64,000 bases of DNA from the NCBI RefSeq assembly GCF_002159645.1, contig NZ_NFJB01000002.1, positions 143,267-207,266 of the forward strand, in the 5' to 3' direction. The notes below the pieces were generated by a model. It ran no database searches. It saw only the letters and a program-made list of their open reading frames with translations, and was not told where the DNA came from. The position numbers were made by a program, and so were the translations under genes. This document shows, one piece after another, positions 42,560-51,773 of the stretch; the first letter of the stretch is position 1; every line of letters begins with the position of its first letter. The stretch is from Parabacteroides sp. An277 (GTDB lineage: Bacteria > Bacteroidota > Bacteroidia > Bacteroidales > Tannerellaceae).

Positions 42560-43936
42560 TTAGAAATCACCATCGAAAAGACCCTTTGCAGCATCATCTA
42601 CTTTACCTCTCAAATTCCGTCCCCAATCGCCCCAGAAACTTCCTTTTTTCTTTTTGCCATTGCCAATCGGAGGATTCGGTTCAGGTTGTTGCGTTGTTGT
42701 TGTCGTTTCTTCTTCCTTCGGCTTTTCCGGTTCTACGGGCGGAGTCGGAGGCGTAGGACGCTTTGGTTCTACTTTCGGTTTCATGACACAATTTTCTTTC
42801 CCCCACAACAACAGTGCCGTAGCTGTCGTATATTCCTGATTGTTGGCAATCATTTCGGCCGCGTTATCTATCAATCCTTTACGGATAAGCGGGAAATAAA
42901 CCTCCGTTCCAAAACGTTGTTTGACCGCTTCACGCAGATCGCCTAAATTCGAACCACACCCTGCAATAAACGTTTTAAATTCGGAAGTCTTTGTTATACC
43001 CACATCCGCCAAACGGGCAAATGCATTCTCTACAATCTCGCGCGAACGAGCTTCTACGATTTCATTCAAATCATACAACGACATCTCTTGCATCCGAAAA
43101 TCATCAAGCTTGCGGATTTCTATCTTCTCCTGCTTCTTATCCCGCGACAAAGACAACGCACGACCATAAGTTCGCTTCAAACGTTCCGCTTCCATTTCTG
43201 ATACTTTAAGCGACATGATATCCCGCGTAATCAAATCTGCACCTAATGGAACAACCGACAAATTCCACAATCGTCCGTTCCGGAAAATAGAAACCGATGT
43301 TACGCCAGCCCCAAAATCAACTACAATCGCCGCTTTCTTATCTTCAGGTGAAAGTATCAAATCGGCCAAAGCCAAAGGAGAAACAATGATACCTGCCAAT
43401 TGTACCTTTACCCGTTCAACCACATTCTGTAAAGAAATGCGGATGGAAGGTTGCCCTATCACCAACTTATAACGTGCATCGATACGCGAACAAGCAATGC
43501 CCAACGGCTCTTTTTCCTCTTTGCCATCTATAATATAGGTAGGAGAAGAAATATCCAACACGTCCATGGCCGATTGGTAATTCCGGCATTCTTCGTCTAA
43601 TTGCCGAAGAACCCCCTCTGTTACTTCACCATCCATGCCCAATACTTTCGACACCGTGTGATCTATTGTCCGCATGGATTTACAACTCACACCCATATAG
43701 AGTTTACCAATCTGATTTCCGTTCAGCTTGTTTTCCAACTTACGCACCAACCGTTTTATCTTATTGGCGGTTTCTTCTACATTATATATACATCCCCGAC
43801 GGATGCATCCTTCCGATTTCTCTGTCTCGTAGCCCATAATGGAAAGGACGTTATTCTCTTTCCGCGTCCCGACCATTCCAACGATATGGGAAGTACCCAA
43901 ATCGATTACTGCAATAAAGTCCGTATATGTCATCAT
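42560..43936 (-). CDS. ftsA: Cell division protein FtsA
   Basis: The 458-residue actin-like ATPase anchors FtsZ to the membrane. Actin-fold motifs visible are FIAVIDLGTSHIVGMVG (phosphate 1), AAIVVDFGAGVTSVSIF (phosphate 2) and FIAGCGSNLGDL (adenosine). A Pro/Thr/Glu-rich linker (about 385-430) leads to a C-terminal amphipathic helix (FWGDWGRNLRGKVDDAAKGLF), the membrane-targeting sequence. It lies 6 bp after ftsQ and 22 bp before ftsZ. Confidence 0.95.
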   Translation of the reverse strand: MMTYTDFIAVIDLGTSHIVGMVGTRKENNVLSIMGYETEKSEGCIRRGCIYNVEETANKIKRLVRKLENKLNGNQIGKLYMGVSCKSMRTIDHTVSKVLGMDGEVTEGVLRQLDEECRNYQSAMDVLDISSPTYIIDGKEEKEPLGIACSRIDARYKLVIGQPSIRISLQNVVERVKVQLAGIIVSPLALADLILSPEDKKAAIVVDFGAGVTSVSIFRNGRLWNLSVVPLGADLITRDIMSLKVSEMEAERLKRTYGRALSLSRDKKQEKIEIRKLDDFRMQEMSLYDLNEIVEARSREIVENAFARLADVGITKTSEFKTFIAGCGSNLGDLREAVKQRFGTEVYFPLIRKGLIDNAAEMIANNQEYTTATALLLWGKENCVMKPKVEPKRPTPPTPPVEPEKPKEEETTTTTQQPEPNPPIGNGKKKKGSFWGDWGRNLRGKVDDAAKGLFDGDF

Positions 43937-43942
43937 CGTATC

Positions 43943-44683
43943 CTATCTTTTCGTACAAACAACCTGGTTTCTATATTTCAAATTAATCACACTATATTTA
44001 TCCCAGCCCACTTTAGGGATTGCTTGCTCATAAAAGAGCTTCAAATTATCGAGTTTTTCCCGGTAATGCGCCATCGACCCTAATACAATCCGGTGATTTC
44101 CCACACGTGGAATCAACGAAACTTCCTCATCCGCATCTACATATATTTGTTCGATTTGATTATTCCAAAAGTCATTACCTTGCAAGAACAAAGCAAAATC
44201 GTACAAATCTTTTTGGGCAAACTCTTTTCCCACATTCCCACTGGCCACCAATACATGCGCCACATAATGCCGACTCAAAGGCATCACACTGCCCGCATTA
44301 TCGATGTAATAATTGCCCGTTGGACTATTCACGCGCAAGATAGGCATTTTTTGTTCAATCTCCAACTTTATGAGACAAGAAGGTGTTTTATACACTTCAA
44401 TTTGCGCAATCATGTTGTTTTTGAGCAATACTTCTTCTATCTTGTCGGTATTGATTTCATCCATGGGCTGCTTCACCGGATACACTTTGGCTTTCTTCAA
44501 AAGATACACCAAATCCCCTTCGGTTACAAAATGTTTGTTCAAACTATCACGCACTACGATTTGCAAACCTTGACAAACCGCCTCGCGAGTCGTATGCCGG
44601 AAGAAAATGCCAGCCACTACCACATAACACGAAAGCAACGTGGCTACTACGATGGATAATATGCGAATTATTTCTCGTCCCAT
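43943..44683 (-). CDS. ftsQ: Cell division protein FtsQ-like
   Basis: The 246-residue bitopic protein has one N-terminal TM helix (IIRILSIVVATLLSCYVVVAGIFF). A POTRA-like domain follows (FVTEGDLVYLLKKAKVYPV to IEVYKTPSCLIKLEIEQKMPILRV), then the beta domain. FtsQ links early and late divisome proteins through FtsL/FtsB. It overlaps murC by 16 bp and precedes ftsA by 6 bp, the standard place. Sequence conservation is low in this family, so the call leans on architecture and context. Confidence 0.88.
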   Translation of the reverse strand: MGREIIRILSIVVATLLSCYVVVAGIFFRHTTREAVCQGLQIVVRDSLNKHFVTEGDLVYLLKKAKVYPVKQPMDEINTDKIEEVLLKNNMIAQIEVYKTPSCLIKLEIEQKMPILRVNSPTGNYYIDNAGSVMPLSRHYVAHVLVASGNVGKEFAQKDLYDFALFLQGNDFWNNQIEQIYVDADEEVSLIPRVGNHRIVLGSMAHYREKLDNLKLFYEQAIPKVGWDKYSVINLKYRNQVVCTKR

Positions 44684-46050
44684 ATTTCTTTGACAGGCTC
44701 AACCAATCGGTCGATATTTCCAGCTCCTAACATCAAGATAACCTCCAACGAATCCTTCTCCCTGCGCACCCTATCTACCAAATCCTCCCGATGTACCATT
44801 TGTTTGTGAGGAATCGTCACCTGGTCGAATATCAACTGGGAAGTTACACCCGGAATAGGTTCTTCGCGCGCCGGATAAATATCCAACAGAATCAGTTCGT
44901 CGAGCAACGAAAGACTGGCCGCAAAATCCGCCGCAAAATCGCGTGTGCGAGTATAAAGATGTGGTTGGAAAATACCTGTTATCTTCTTTCCCTTATATAA
45001 ATCCTTTACCGAAAGGATGCTGGCTTTCAATTCAGCCGGATGATGCGCATAATCATCAATCAAAACTATATCGTCACGCTTCAAATGGAAATCAAAACGA
45101 CGAACCGGACCGGCAAACGTCTCCATCCCACGTTTGATTTCTTCATCCGTCGCACCATTGAGCCAAGCCAACGCCATCGCTGCTACGCCATTCTCAATAT
45201 TCACCTTGACAGGCACGCCCAGCTTCACATCGGGAATGCAAACGCCTGGCGCCACAAAGTCGAAAATAATATCTCCATTTCCAATGCGGATATGCTTCGC
45301 ATAGAAATCAGCCTCTTCTGTGGCCGAATAGGTATATAGTTTGACGCCCGCTTGCAAACGGGGATGAATAGGTAATCCCTTTTTCATAATCAAACAACCA
45401 TCCGGACGAATCAGCGAGGTAAAATGTTCGAAACTATCCCGATAAGCTTCGACGGTTCCATAGATATCCAGATGGTCGGCATCCACCGCTGTAATCACCG
45501 CCATGTACGGTTGTAAATGATGGAAAGAACGGTCGTATTCGTCGGCTTCTATAACCGTCAAATCGCTCTTCGAGGAAAGCATCAAATTACTATCATAATT
45601 CTTAAGGATTCCGCCGAGGAAGGCATTGCAATCTACGTGTGATTGCTTCAGCAGATGAGCCGCCATGGATGACGTGGTCGTCTTTCCATGCGTCCCCGCC
45701 ACACACAAACCGCGTGCCCCGCGTGTAATCGTCCCTAATACCTCAGCACGTTTCAATACTTCGAAACCACCCGCACGGAAATAGCCCAATTCCGCATGGT
45801 TCTCCGGAATCGCCGGCGTATATACCACCAACGTATGCGCGGCATCCTGGCAATCAGCGGGAATCTGCGCGACATCCTCTTCGTAATGGATGCGGGCACC
45901 TTCCCGGATTAATTCTTCCGTCAATGCAGAGGGCGTACGGTCATAACCCGCCACCGCCTTTCCTTTCGCCAGAAAATAGCGAATCAGCGCACTCATTCCA
46001 ATACCTCCTGCGCCTACAAAATAGACCGATGTTATCTTTTGTATCTCCAT
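44668..46050 (-). CDS. murC: UDP-N-acetylmuramate--L-alanine ligase
   Basis: The 460-residue cytoplasmic ligase adds L-Ala to UDP-MurNAc with ATP. Start MEIQKITSVYFVGAGGIGMSALIRYF gives the Rossmann UDP-binding loop; the ATP P-loop is GTHGKTTTSSM (about 116-126), and the central motif EADEYDRSFHHL and DDYAHHPAELK are present. A frame extension reaches 46080, but MEIQK at 46050 is the natural start. It lies 83 bp after murG and overlaps ftsQ. Confidence 0.95.
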   Translation of the reverse strand: MEIQKITSVYFVGAGGIGMSALIRYFLAKGKAVAGYDRTPSALTEELIREGARIHYEEDVAQIPADCQDAAHTLVVYTPAIPENHAELGYFRAGGFEVLKRAEVLGTITRGARGLCVAGTHGKTTTSSMAAHLLKQSHVDCNAFLGGILKNYDSNLMLSSKSDLTVIEADEYDRSFHHLQPYMAVITAVDADHLDIYGTVEAYRDSFEHFTSLIRPDGCLIMKKGLPIHPRLQAGVKLYTYSATEEADFYAKHIRIGNGDIIFDFVAPGVCIPDVKLGVPVKVNIENGVAAMALAWLNGATDEEIKRGMETFAGPVRRFDFHLKRDDIVLIDDYAHHPAELKASILSVKDLYKGKKITGIFQPHLYTRTRDFAADFAASLSLLDELILLDIYPAREEPIPGVTSQLIFDQVTIPHKQMVHREDLVDRVRREKDSLEVILMLGAGNIDRLVEPVKEIWDEK

Positions 46051-46133
46051 TGTTTCCTTGAAACATAACAAACGGTTCAAAAGTACAAAATATTTATGAA
46101 ATAGGATACATGAATTGCCAATTGAAAATCTTT

Positions 46134-47246
46134 TTATGCTTCCGAAGGGTCAATAATCCGAAGAATCTCGTCGACGATGCGCTCCGCGCTATCCGGATGG
46201 GCCATTTTCCCTATCTGTTTGGAAAGAAGTGCCAGACGGTCGTCTTGATGTACCAACGCCAATGCTGTATCCACCAAACGCGACGGAGCTTCCCGGTCGG
46301 AGACCATCACGGCCGCATCCTGCTCGACCAACGCCAGGGCGTTCTTGGTTTGATGGTCTTCCGCCACATTGGGCGAAGGGACCAATATCACCGGCTTCCG
46401 AAGCATACAAAGTTCGGATATCGAACTGGCGCCGGCCCGCGAAACAACCAAATCGGCCGCAGCATAGGCATAATCCATCCGGGCAATAAAATCAGAGCAC
46501 CACACCGGCATGGCGCGATATGCCTTCAAGTGGCGCGTCGCCTCCTCATGGTAATAACGTCCGGTTTGCCAAATCAATTGCACATCTGAACGGAAGAACT
46601 GGTCCAACCCGTCCTGTATGCTCTGATTTATCGTCCGCGCCCCCAGACTTCCGCCCACCACGAGTACCGTTCGCTTCGTCGGGTCGAGTCCAAAGAAACG
46701 GGCGGCCTCCTCACGTTTTTCCATGGCCGATTCCAAGTCTTTGCGCACCGGATTGCCCGTGACCACCAGTTTTTCTTTCGGAAAGAAACGCTCCATGCCT
46801 TCGTAGGCCACACAGATACAATCCGCCCGCCGAGCCAGCAATTTATTCGTCACGCCGGCATAGGAGTTTTGTTCCTGTATCAATGTCGGAATGCCCAGTG
46901 AAGAGGCCATCCAAAGCGTCGGTCCACTGGCATATCCACCCACGCCCACGGCAATATCCGGATGAAAATCGCGCACAGTCCGCTTCGCCAATCGCAAGCT
47001 CTTAAGCAGGCAACCTACGACCTGTACATTTTTCCATAGATGCGCCCGGTCGAACCCTTTGACCGGCAAACCTACAATAGGATAGCCCGCCGCCGGTACC
47101 TTGTCCATCTCCATACGGTCGTTAGCCCCTACGAACAGGATGTCCACTTCCGGAATCCGCGCTTTTAGGGCATTGGCGATTGAAATGGCAGGAAATATGT
47201 GGCCGCCCGTCCCGCCTCCACTGATAATTACCTTGTATTTTTTCAT
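46134..47246 (-). CDS. murG: Lipid II synthase MurG (N-acetylglucosaminyltransferase)
   Basis: The 370-residue GT-B enzyme (GT28) transfers GlcNAc to lipid I on the inner face of the cytoplasmic membrane. The start YKVIISGGGTGGHIFPAISIA carries the GGTGGH acceptor loop; GGSLGARTIN and SRAGASSISELCMLRKPVILVPSP form the donor site. A hydrophobic membrane patch is present near residue 75. Between its start and ftsW upstream lies a 290-bp gap with a tandem repeat array. Confidence 0.95.
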   Translation of the reverse strand: MKKYKVIISGGGTGGHIFPAISIANALKARIPEVDILFVGANDRMEMDKVPAAGYPIVGLPVKGFDRAHLWKNVQVVGCLLKSLRLAKRTVRDFHPDIAVGVGGYASGPTLWMASSLGIPTLIQEQNSYAGVTNKLLARRADCICVAYEGMERFFPKEKLVVTGNPVRKDLESAMEKREEAARFFGLDPTKRTVLVVGGSLGARTINQSIQDGLDQFFRSDVQLIWQTGRYYHEEATRHLKAYRAMPVWCSDFIARMDYAYAAADLVVSRAGASSISELCMLRKPVILVPSPNVAEDHQTKNALALVEQDAAVMVSDREAPSRLVDTALALVHQDDRLALLSKQIGKMAHPDSAERIVDEILRIIDPSEA

Positions 47247-47315
47247 TTTTATATTCTTTTCATTTTCTAATTATACGCTTTCCCAAAGCAATCCTTCTCA
47301 AAAGCTGCAAAATGC

Positions 47316-47530
47316 CAGAATTTTCAAAAATCACGTTCTGCAGTTTGCAGAGCCTCAGAATTTTCAAAAATCACGTTCTGCAGTTTGCAGAGCCCCAGAA
47401 TTTTCAAAAATCACGTTCTGCAGTTTGCAGAGCCCCAGAATTTTCAAAAATCGCATTCTGCAGTTTGCAGAGCCCCAGAATTTTCAAAAATCGCATTCTG
47501 CAGTTTGCAGAGCCCGCTTTTTCAAAAATC
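47316..47530. repeat. Tandem repeat between ftsW and murG, 40-bp unit, about 5 copies
   Basis: CAGAATTTTC recurs at 47316, 47356, 47396, 47436 and 47476, exactly 40 bp apart, with a decayed last copy to about 47530. Palindromes CTGCAgttTGCAG and TTTTcAAAA alternate about 19-21 bp apart. The first unit edge lies 7 bp after the ftsW stop and the last about 70 bp before the murG ATG. Units are nearly identical, which suggests recent expansion. Confidence 0.93.
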
Positions 47531-47536
47531 CGACGT

Positions 47537-48853
47537 TCAATCATGCGGCTTAGCGGGATTTGCCGGCGATTCCGGTAAATTCGCCTCCAAACCAGGCACC
47601 CAGTTGTTAATCTCCTCCTGCGAAACGCCCGCCAAGGCCGTCTCAGCTTCGGGCTGCTCTTCTTCCGGGAAATCATCCGCCTCGTTCCCGATATTCGCCC
47701 CAAAACGACTGACACTAAGAATAATTCCGATATAAAAACAGCTGATAATGGTAGAGGTACCTCCGCGGCTAATGAGCGGAAGCGGTTGCCCCGTGACAGG
47801 GAACACCCCTACAGCGACAGCCATATTGACCAACGCCTGCGTCACAATCATCAGCCCACAGCCCAATATCAAATATTTCGGGAACAAACGGTCGCACTTG
47901 CGGGCAATCATCGCCACGCGAATCATTAGCACGATATACAAAAACAGGACGAAAAAGCCCCCAATGAGCCCCGTCTCCTCAATAATAATGGCGTAAATAA
48001 AATCGGAATAGGCCTGCGGAAGAAAGTCGCGTTGCTGTCCGTGGCCAGGGAGTTTGCCATATACACCTCCCTGCGCGATGGCAATCCGGGCGAGGTCTTC
48101 CTGATAATGCTCGTCGTCGAGCTTGAGCGTCTTGCCATCCGACACGTCGAGGCGGTCGCTCTTGTTCACGAAGCGTTCGATGCGGTTCTTCCACGTGCCG
48201 AAGCGTTCGGGCAGATGCTCGACCACCGTTTGTGGAGAAAAATAAAGCAAACTGAACAAGAGGGCGACCGAACCGATGCAAACCCCCAGCAGGCGGGCAA
48301 TCCGTTTGAAGGCGATTTGTCCGATGAACATCATCATCACCATCACGCCGAAAAGCAGCAAAGCCGTCGAGCCATTAAACGAAAAAATAAGCAAAAACAC
48401 GATCCCTACGCCAATCAATATGCTCCAAAACATCTGCTTTTCCGTCAGCATCTCGCGCCAGCTCAGGATCAAAGCCATATAGCAAACGGCACAGAGCTTG
48501 GCGATTTCGGAGGGCTGGAAATTGAACACGCCGAAGAAACTCATCCAGCGCGGCTCGCCATTGATTTCAATTCCGATGAAAGGCGTCAGCAACAACAAAA
48601 CAAACGAAACCGGCAAGCCCAATATTCCTGCCGCCACAAACATCTTGTACGGGACGTTGTGCAGCAGCAAGATAAAAATGAAACCCATCAACAGGTACGT
48701 CGCATGGGTCGAAATCGGGTCCCAATAGTTATCGCTCTTGTAGGCCAACGTACTGGAGGCGCTAAACACCTCCACAATCGAGACCAAACACAAAAACATG
48801 AACACGCCCCAAATGACGCGGTCTCCCTTAAATAAACGGCTTGCCAATCCCAT
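47537..48853 (-). CDS. ftsW: Peptidoglycan glycosyltransferase FtsW (SEDS)
   Basis: The 438-residue SEDS protein has about ten TM helices and polymerises lipid II at the septum with its partner PBP. Visible SEDS segments are GEPRWMSFFGVFNFQPSEIAKL, GVYGKLPGHGQQRDFLPQAYSDFIYAIIIEETGLIG and GQPLPLISRGGTSTI. The catalytic-region Glu/Asp residues of the large loop are in place. A C-terminal cytoplasmic tail of about 55 residues is Glu/Pro-rich. It lies 21 bp after murD. Confidence 0.95.
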   Translation of the reverse strand: MGLASRLFKGDRVIWGVFMFLCLVSIVEVFSASSTLAYKSDNYWDPISTHATYLLMGFIFILLLHNVPYKMFVAAGILGLPVSFVLLLLTPFIGIEINGEPRWMSFFGVFNFQPSEIAKLCAVCYMALILSWREMLTEKQMFWSILIGVGIVFLLIFSFNGSTALLLFGVMVMMMFIGQIAFKRIARLLGVCIGSVALLFSLLYFSPQTVVEHLPERFGTWKNRIERFVNKSDRLDVSDGKTLKLDDEHYQEDLARIAIAQGGVYGKLPGHGQQRDFLPQAYSDFIYAIIIEETGLIGGFFVLFLYIVLMIRVAMIARKCDRLFPKYLILGCGLMIVTQALVNMAVAVGVFPVTGQPLPLISRGGTSTIISCFYIGIILSVSRFGANIGNEADDFPEEEQPEAETALAGVSQEEINNWVPGLEANLPESPANPAKPHD

Positions 48854-48874
48854 CTTCTGTTCCCCCTTCTTTCG

Positions 48875-50212
48875 TTAAAGATTCCGTACGCAGGCTTTGA
48901 ACTGGTCGCCGCGGTCTTCGTAACACTTGAATAGGTCGAAGCTCGCACAGCAAGGCGAGAGCAACACCGTATCTCCCTTATGCGCCATGCGGTAAGCCTT
49001 GGCGACGGCCTCTTCCATGGAACGGGCGTCTTCAATCTCCGCTACTTTCCCGTCAAAGAACTGATGCAGCTTCGTATTGTCAACTCCTAAGAAGATGAGG
49101 GAATGTACCTTTTCTTTGACCAACTCTTCGATTTCCGAATAGTCGTTTCCTTTGTCTGTCCCTCCTAAGATAAGTACTACTGGCGTGCGCATCGATTGCA
49201 GGGCATACCAACAAGAATTCACGTTGGTCGCCTTCGAGTCGTTGATGTAATCCACACCCCGGACGCGCGCTACCTTTTCCAACCGATGTTCCACACCCGA
49301 GAAGCTCCGGAGCGCTTCCCGAATCTTTTCATTTTTCAAATCCATGATTTTGGCGGTAATCGTAGCTGCCAACGAATTATACAAATTATGTTTGCCTGTC
49401 AATGCCAACAATTCTTCCTCCATGCTAAAAATCCCATTAGTTGTTTCTACTATTATTTGATTATTTTCCACATAGCCCTTTGTGCCGGCTTCGTGCGTTT
49501 CGGCAAAAGGATAGAGAGTCGCTGCCGGGTTCCTTTTCCGGATTTCCCGCGCGATAATCGGGTCATCGTTCCAAAAGATAAACGCGTCTTGCGCCGTCTG
49601 GTTCTGGAGAATGCGGAATTTCGCATCCACGTAGTTCTGCATCTCGTAGTTATAACGGTCCAGATGGTCTGGCGTAATATTCAGCAAAATGGCTATATCC
49701 GCCTTGAATTGGTACATATTATCCAGCTGGAAACTGCTCAACTCGATGACATAAACGGGATGCGGGCTCTCGGCCACCTGGAGCGCGAGGCTGTTCCCTA
49801 CGTTTCCCGCCAACCCGGCATCCACGCCCGCCTCGGTCAGGATGTGATGCGTCAGCAGGGTGGTGGTCGTCTTGCCGTTGCTACCGGTTATGCAAATCAT
49901 CGTTGCGTCGGTATAACGTCCGGCGAATTCGATTTCCGAGATAATCGGCGTCCCTTGCTCTTTCAGTTTACGGATGATAGGCGCTTTGTCCGGGATGCCG
50001 GGGCTTTTCACCACCTCGTCGGCATTCAGGATGGCCTCTTCCGTATGATGCCCCTCTTCCCAACGGATTCCACGGGCATCCAACATTGCCTTATAGTTAG
50101 GTTTAATCACAGAAGAATCCGAGACGAATACGTCGAATCCCTCTTTCTTGGCCAGGATAGCAGCACCCGTGCCGCTTTCGCCGGCTCCTAAGATAACCAT
50201 TCTTTTACTCAT
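48875..50212 (-). CDS. murD: UDP-N-acetylmuramoylalanine--D-glutamate ligase
   Basis: The 445-residue cytoplasmic ligase adds D-Glu to UDP-MurNAc-L-Ala. Motifs are MVILGAGESGTGAAILAKKEG at the start, the P-loop GSNGKTTTTLLTHHIL (about 110-125), ELSSFQLD, the LNITPDHLDRY segment and DSKATNVNS for the third domain. It is full-length. It is 6 bp after mraY. Confidence 0.95.
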   Translation of the reverse strand: MSKRMVILGAGESGTGAAILAKKEGFDVFVSDSSVIKPNYKAMLDARGIRWEEGHHTEEAILNADEVVKSPGIPDKAPIIRKLKEQGTPIISEIEFAGRYTDATMICITGSNGKTTTTLLTHHILTEAGVDAGLAGNVGNSLALQVAESPHPVYVIELSSFQLDNMYQFKADIAILLNITPDHLDRYNYEMQNYVDAKFRILQNQTAQDAFIFWNDDPIIAREIRKRNPAATLYPFAETHEAGTKGYVENNQIIVETTNGIFSMEEELLALTGKHNLYNSLAATITAKIMDLKNEKIREALRSFSGVEHRLEKVARVRGVDYINDSKATNVNSCWYALQSMRTPVVLILGGTDKGNDYSEIEELVKEKVHSLIFLGVDNTKLHQFFDGKVAEIEDARSMEEAVAKAYRMAHKGDTVLLSPCCASFDLFKCYEDRGDQFKACVRNL

Positions 50213-50218
50213 TTTCGT

Positions 50219-51478
50219 TTATCGCATCTTTAACGTAACTATCGTAATCACGGCCAATATGATTCCTATCAGCCAAAAGCGTACCACAATTTTTGATTCG
50301 GGCACGACGTTCAGCGGTTTTTGCAGAATCGCGTCGATACCTGCATTCCCCGGCTTCTGGAAATGGTGGTGAAGCGGAGCCATCTTGAACACGCGCTTCC
50401 CCACGCCATATTTCTTCTTCGTATATTTGAAATAGCATGTCTGGATGATGACCGAAAGGTTCTCGACCAGGAAGATGCCGCATAGAATCGGTATCAGCAA
50501 CTCCTTGCGGATAATGATGGCAAACACCGCAATTATCCCGCCCAACGTCAAACTCCCCGTATCGCCCATGAAGACTTGTGCCGGATAGGCATTATACCAC
50601 AAGAATCCGACCGTCGCCCCAATGAACGCCGCCGCATACACCACCAGCTCCTCGGCTCCGGGAATGAACATGATGTTCAGGAACGAAGCAAACTCGAAGT
50701 GAGATGACATATAGGCCAATATCCCCAGCGCGACTCCGATAATCGCCGACGAGCCTGCCGCCAGACCGTCCAGCCCGTCCGTCAGGTTCGCCCCGTTCGA
50801 GACCGCCGTCACCACAAATATCACCATCAGCACAAACACGCACCATGCCGCCTCCTGCTTATACTTACCTGCCCACGAGACGAGGCTCGCATAATCGAAG
50901 TTGTTGTTCTTGACGAACGGTATGGTGGTCTTGGTCGATTTCTTCTCGATGGCATGGAATTGCACCGTCTCAATCACATTGTCGCGGCGTACCTCCATGT
51001 TCTCCTTTATCACCACGTCCGGACTCAGGAACAGCACCAGGCCGACAATCAGCCCCAGCCCTACCTGCCCGACAATCTTGAACCGCCCATGCATTCCCTC
51101 CTTGTTTTTCCGAAAGACCTTGATGTAATCATCGGCAAAACCCAAGGCGCCCAACCAGACGGTCGTAATGAGCATCAAAAGGAGGTAGATATTGTCGAGA
51201 CGGGCGCAGAGCAACGTCGGGACCAAAATCGCAATGATAATGATGATACCTCCCATCGTCGGCGTCCCTTTCTTGCTCATCTGTCCCTCCAAACCGAGGT
51301 TGCGCACTGTCTCGCCGATTTGCAGGTATTGCAACCGGTCGATGATGCGCCGCCCGATAGCCGTCGAGATGAACAGCGACAAAATCAACGCTACCCCCGA
51401 GCGGAACGAGACGTATTTGAACATCCCCGCGCCCGGCAGGTCCAGTTGGTCTAAATAGTTAAATAAATAATACAGCAT
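50219..51478 (-). CDS. mraY: Phospho-N-acetylmuramoyl-pentapeptide-transferase
   Basis: The 419-residue polytopic enzyme makes lipid I from UDP-MurNAc-pentapeptide and undecaprenyl phosphate. Motifs are KGTPTMGG (about 72-79), [12 protein letters not shown] (Asp-rich Mg site), [32 protein letters not shown] and PLHHHFQ near the C-terminus. It carries an insert of about 60 residues around 150-210 (with [17 protein letters not shown]) relative to the E. coli enzyme, common in Bacteroidetes. It lies 295 bp below murE across a repeat array. Confidence 0.95.
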   Translation of the reverse strand: MLYYLFNYLDQLDLPGAGMFKYVSFRSGVALILSLFISTAIGRRIIDRLQYLQIGETVRNLGLEGQMSKKGTPTMGGIIIIIAILVPTLLCARLDNIYLLLMLITTVWLGALGFADDYIKVFRKNKEGMHGRFKIVGQVGLGLIVGLVLFLSPDVVIKENMEVRRDNVIETVQFHAIEKKSTKTTIPFVKNNNFDYASLVSWAGKYKQEAAWCVFVLMVIFVVTAVSNGANLTDGLDGLAAGSSAIIGVALGILAYMSSHFEFASFLNIMFIPGAEELVVYAAAFIGATVGFLWYNAYPAQVFMGDTGSLTLGGIIAVFAIIIRKELLIPILCGIFLVENLSVIIQTCYFKYTKKKYGVGKRVFKMAPLHHHFQKPGNAGIDAILQKPLNVVPESKIVVRFWLIGIILAVITIVTLKMR

Positions 51479-51517
51479 TTCTTTTTATTCATCTTTATTT
51501 GTTTTATTTCCATTCGT

Positions 51518-51741
51518 CCGACAATGTCGGAATCCTTCTCCGACTGGCCGGGAGACTTTCCGACATTGTCGGAATCCTTCTCCGCTTGGCCGGGAGACTT
51601 TCCGACATTGTCGGAATCCTTCTCCGTCTGGCCGGGAGGCTTTCCGACATTGTCGGAATCCTTCTCCGACTGGCCGGGAGGCTTTCCGACATTGTCGGAA
51701 TCTTTCTCCGCTTGGCCGGGAAGCTTTCCGACATTGTCGGA
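51518..51741. repeat. Tandem repeat between murE and mraY, 42-bp unit, about 5.3 copies
   Basis: TGTCGG recurs at 51525, 51567, 51609, 51651, 51693 and 51735, exactly 42 bp apart. The core palindrome is CCGACATTGTCGG, with a weaker CTCC...GGAG palindrome about 20-22 bp away. The array begins about 33 bp after the murE stop and ends about 40 bp before the mraY ATG. The 42-bp period keeps several frames open, producing false repetitive ORFs. Confidence 0.93.
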
Positions 51742-51773
51742 CGCTTTGTATGTTATTCCTTCGAAGCAAACCA

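Noticed and set aside
47316..47530. Possible CRISPR array (regular 40-bp repeats)
   Set aside because: The whole unit is repeated with no variable spacers, and no cas genes are in the window. The same holds for the other 40-42 bp arrays.
47101..47735. Repetitive plus-strand ORFs over the ftsW-murG gap
   Set aside because: They are artefacts of the 40-bp tandem repeat and lie opposite the real dcw genes.
51479..51773. Remnant of murF between murE and mraY
   Set aside because: The gap holds only the 42-bp repeat and short flanks without any murF-like codons, and murF is generally elsewhere in Bacteroidetes.
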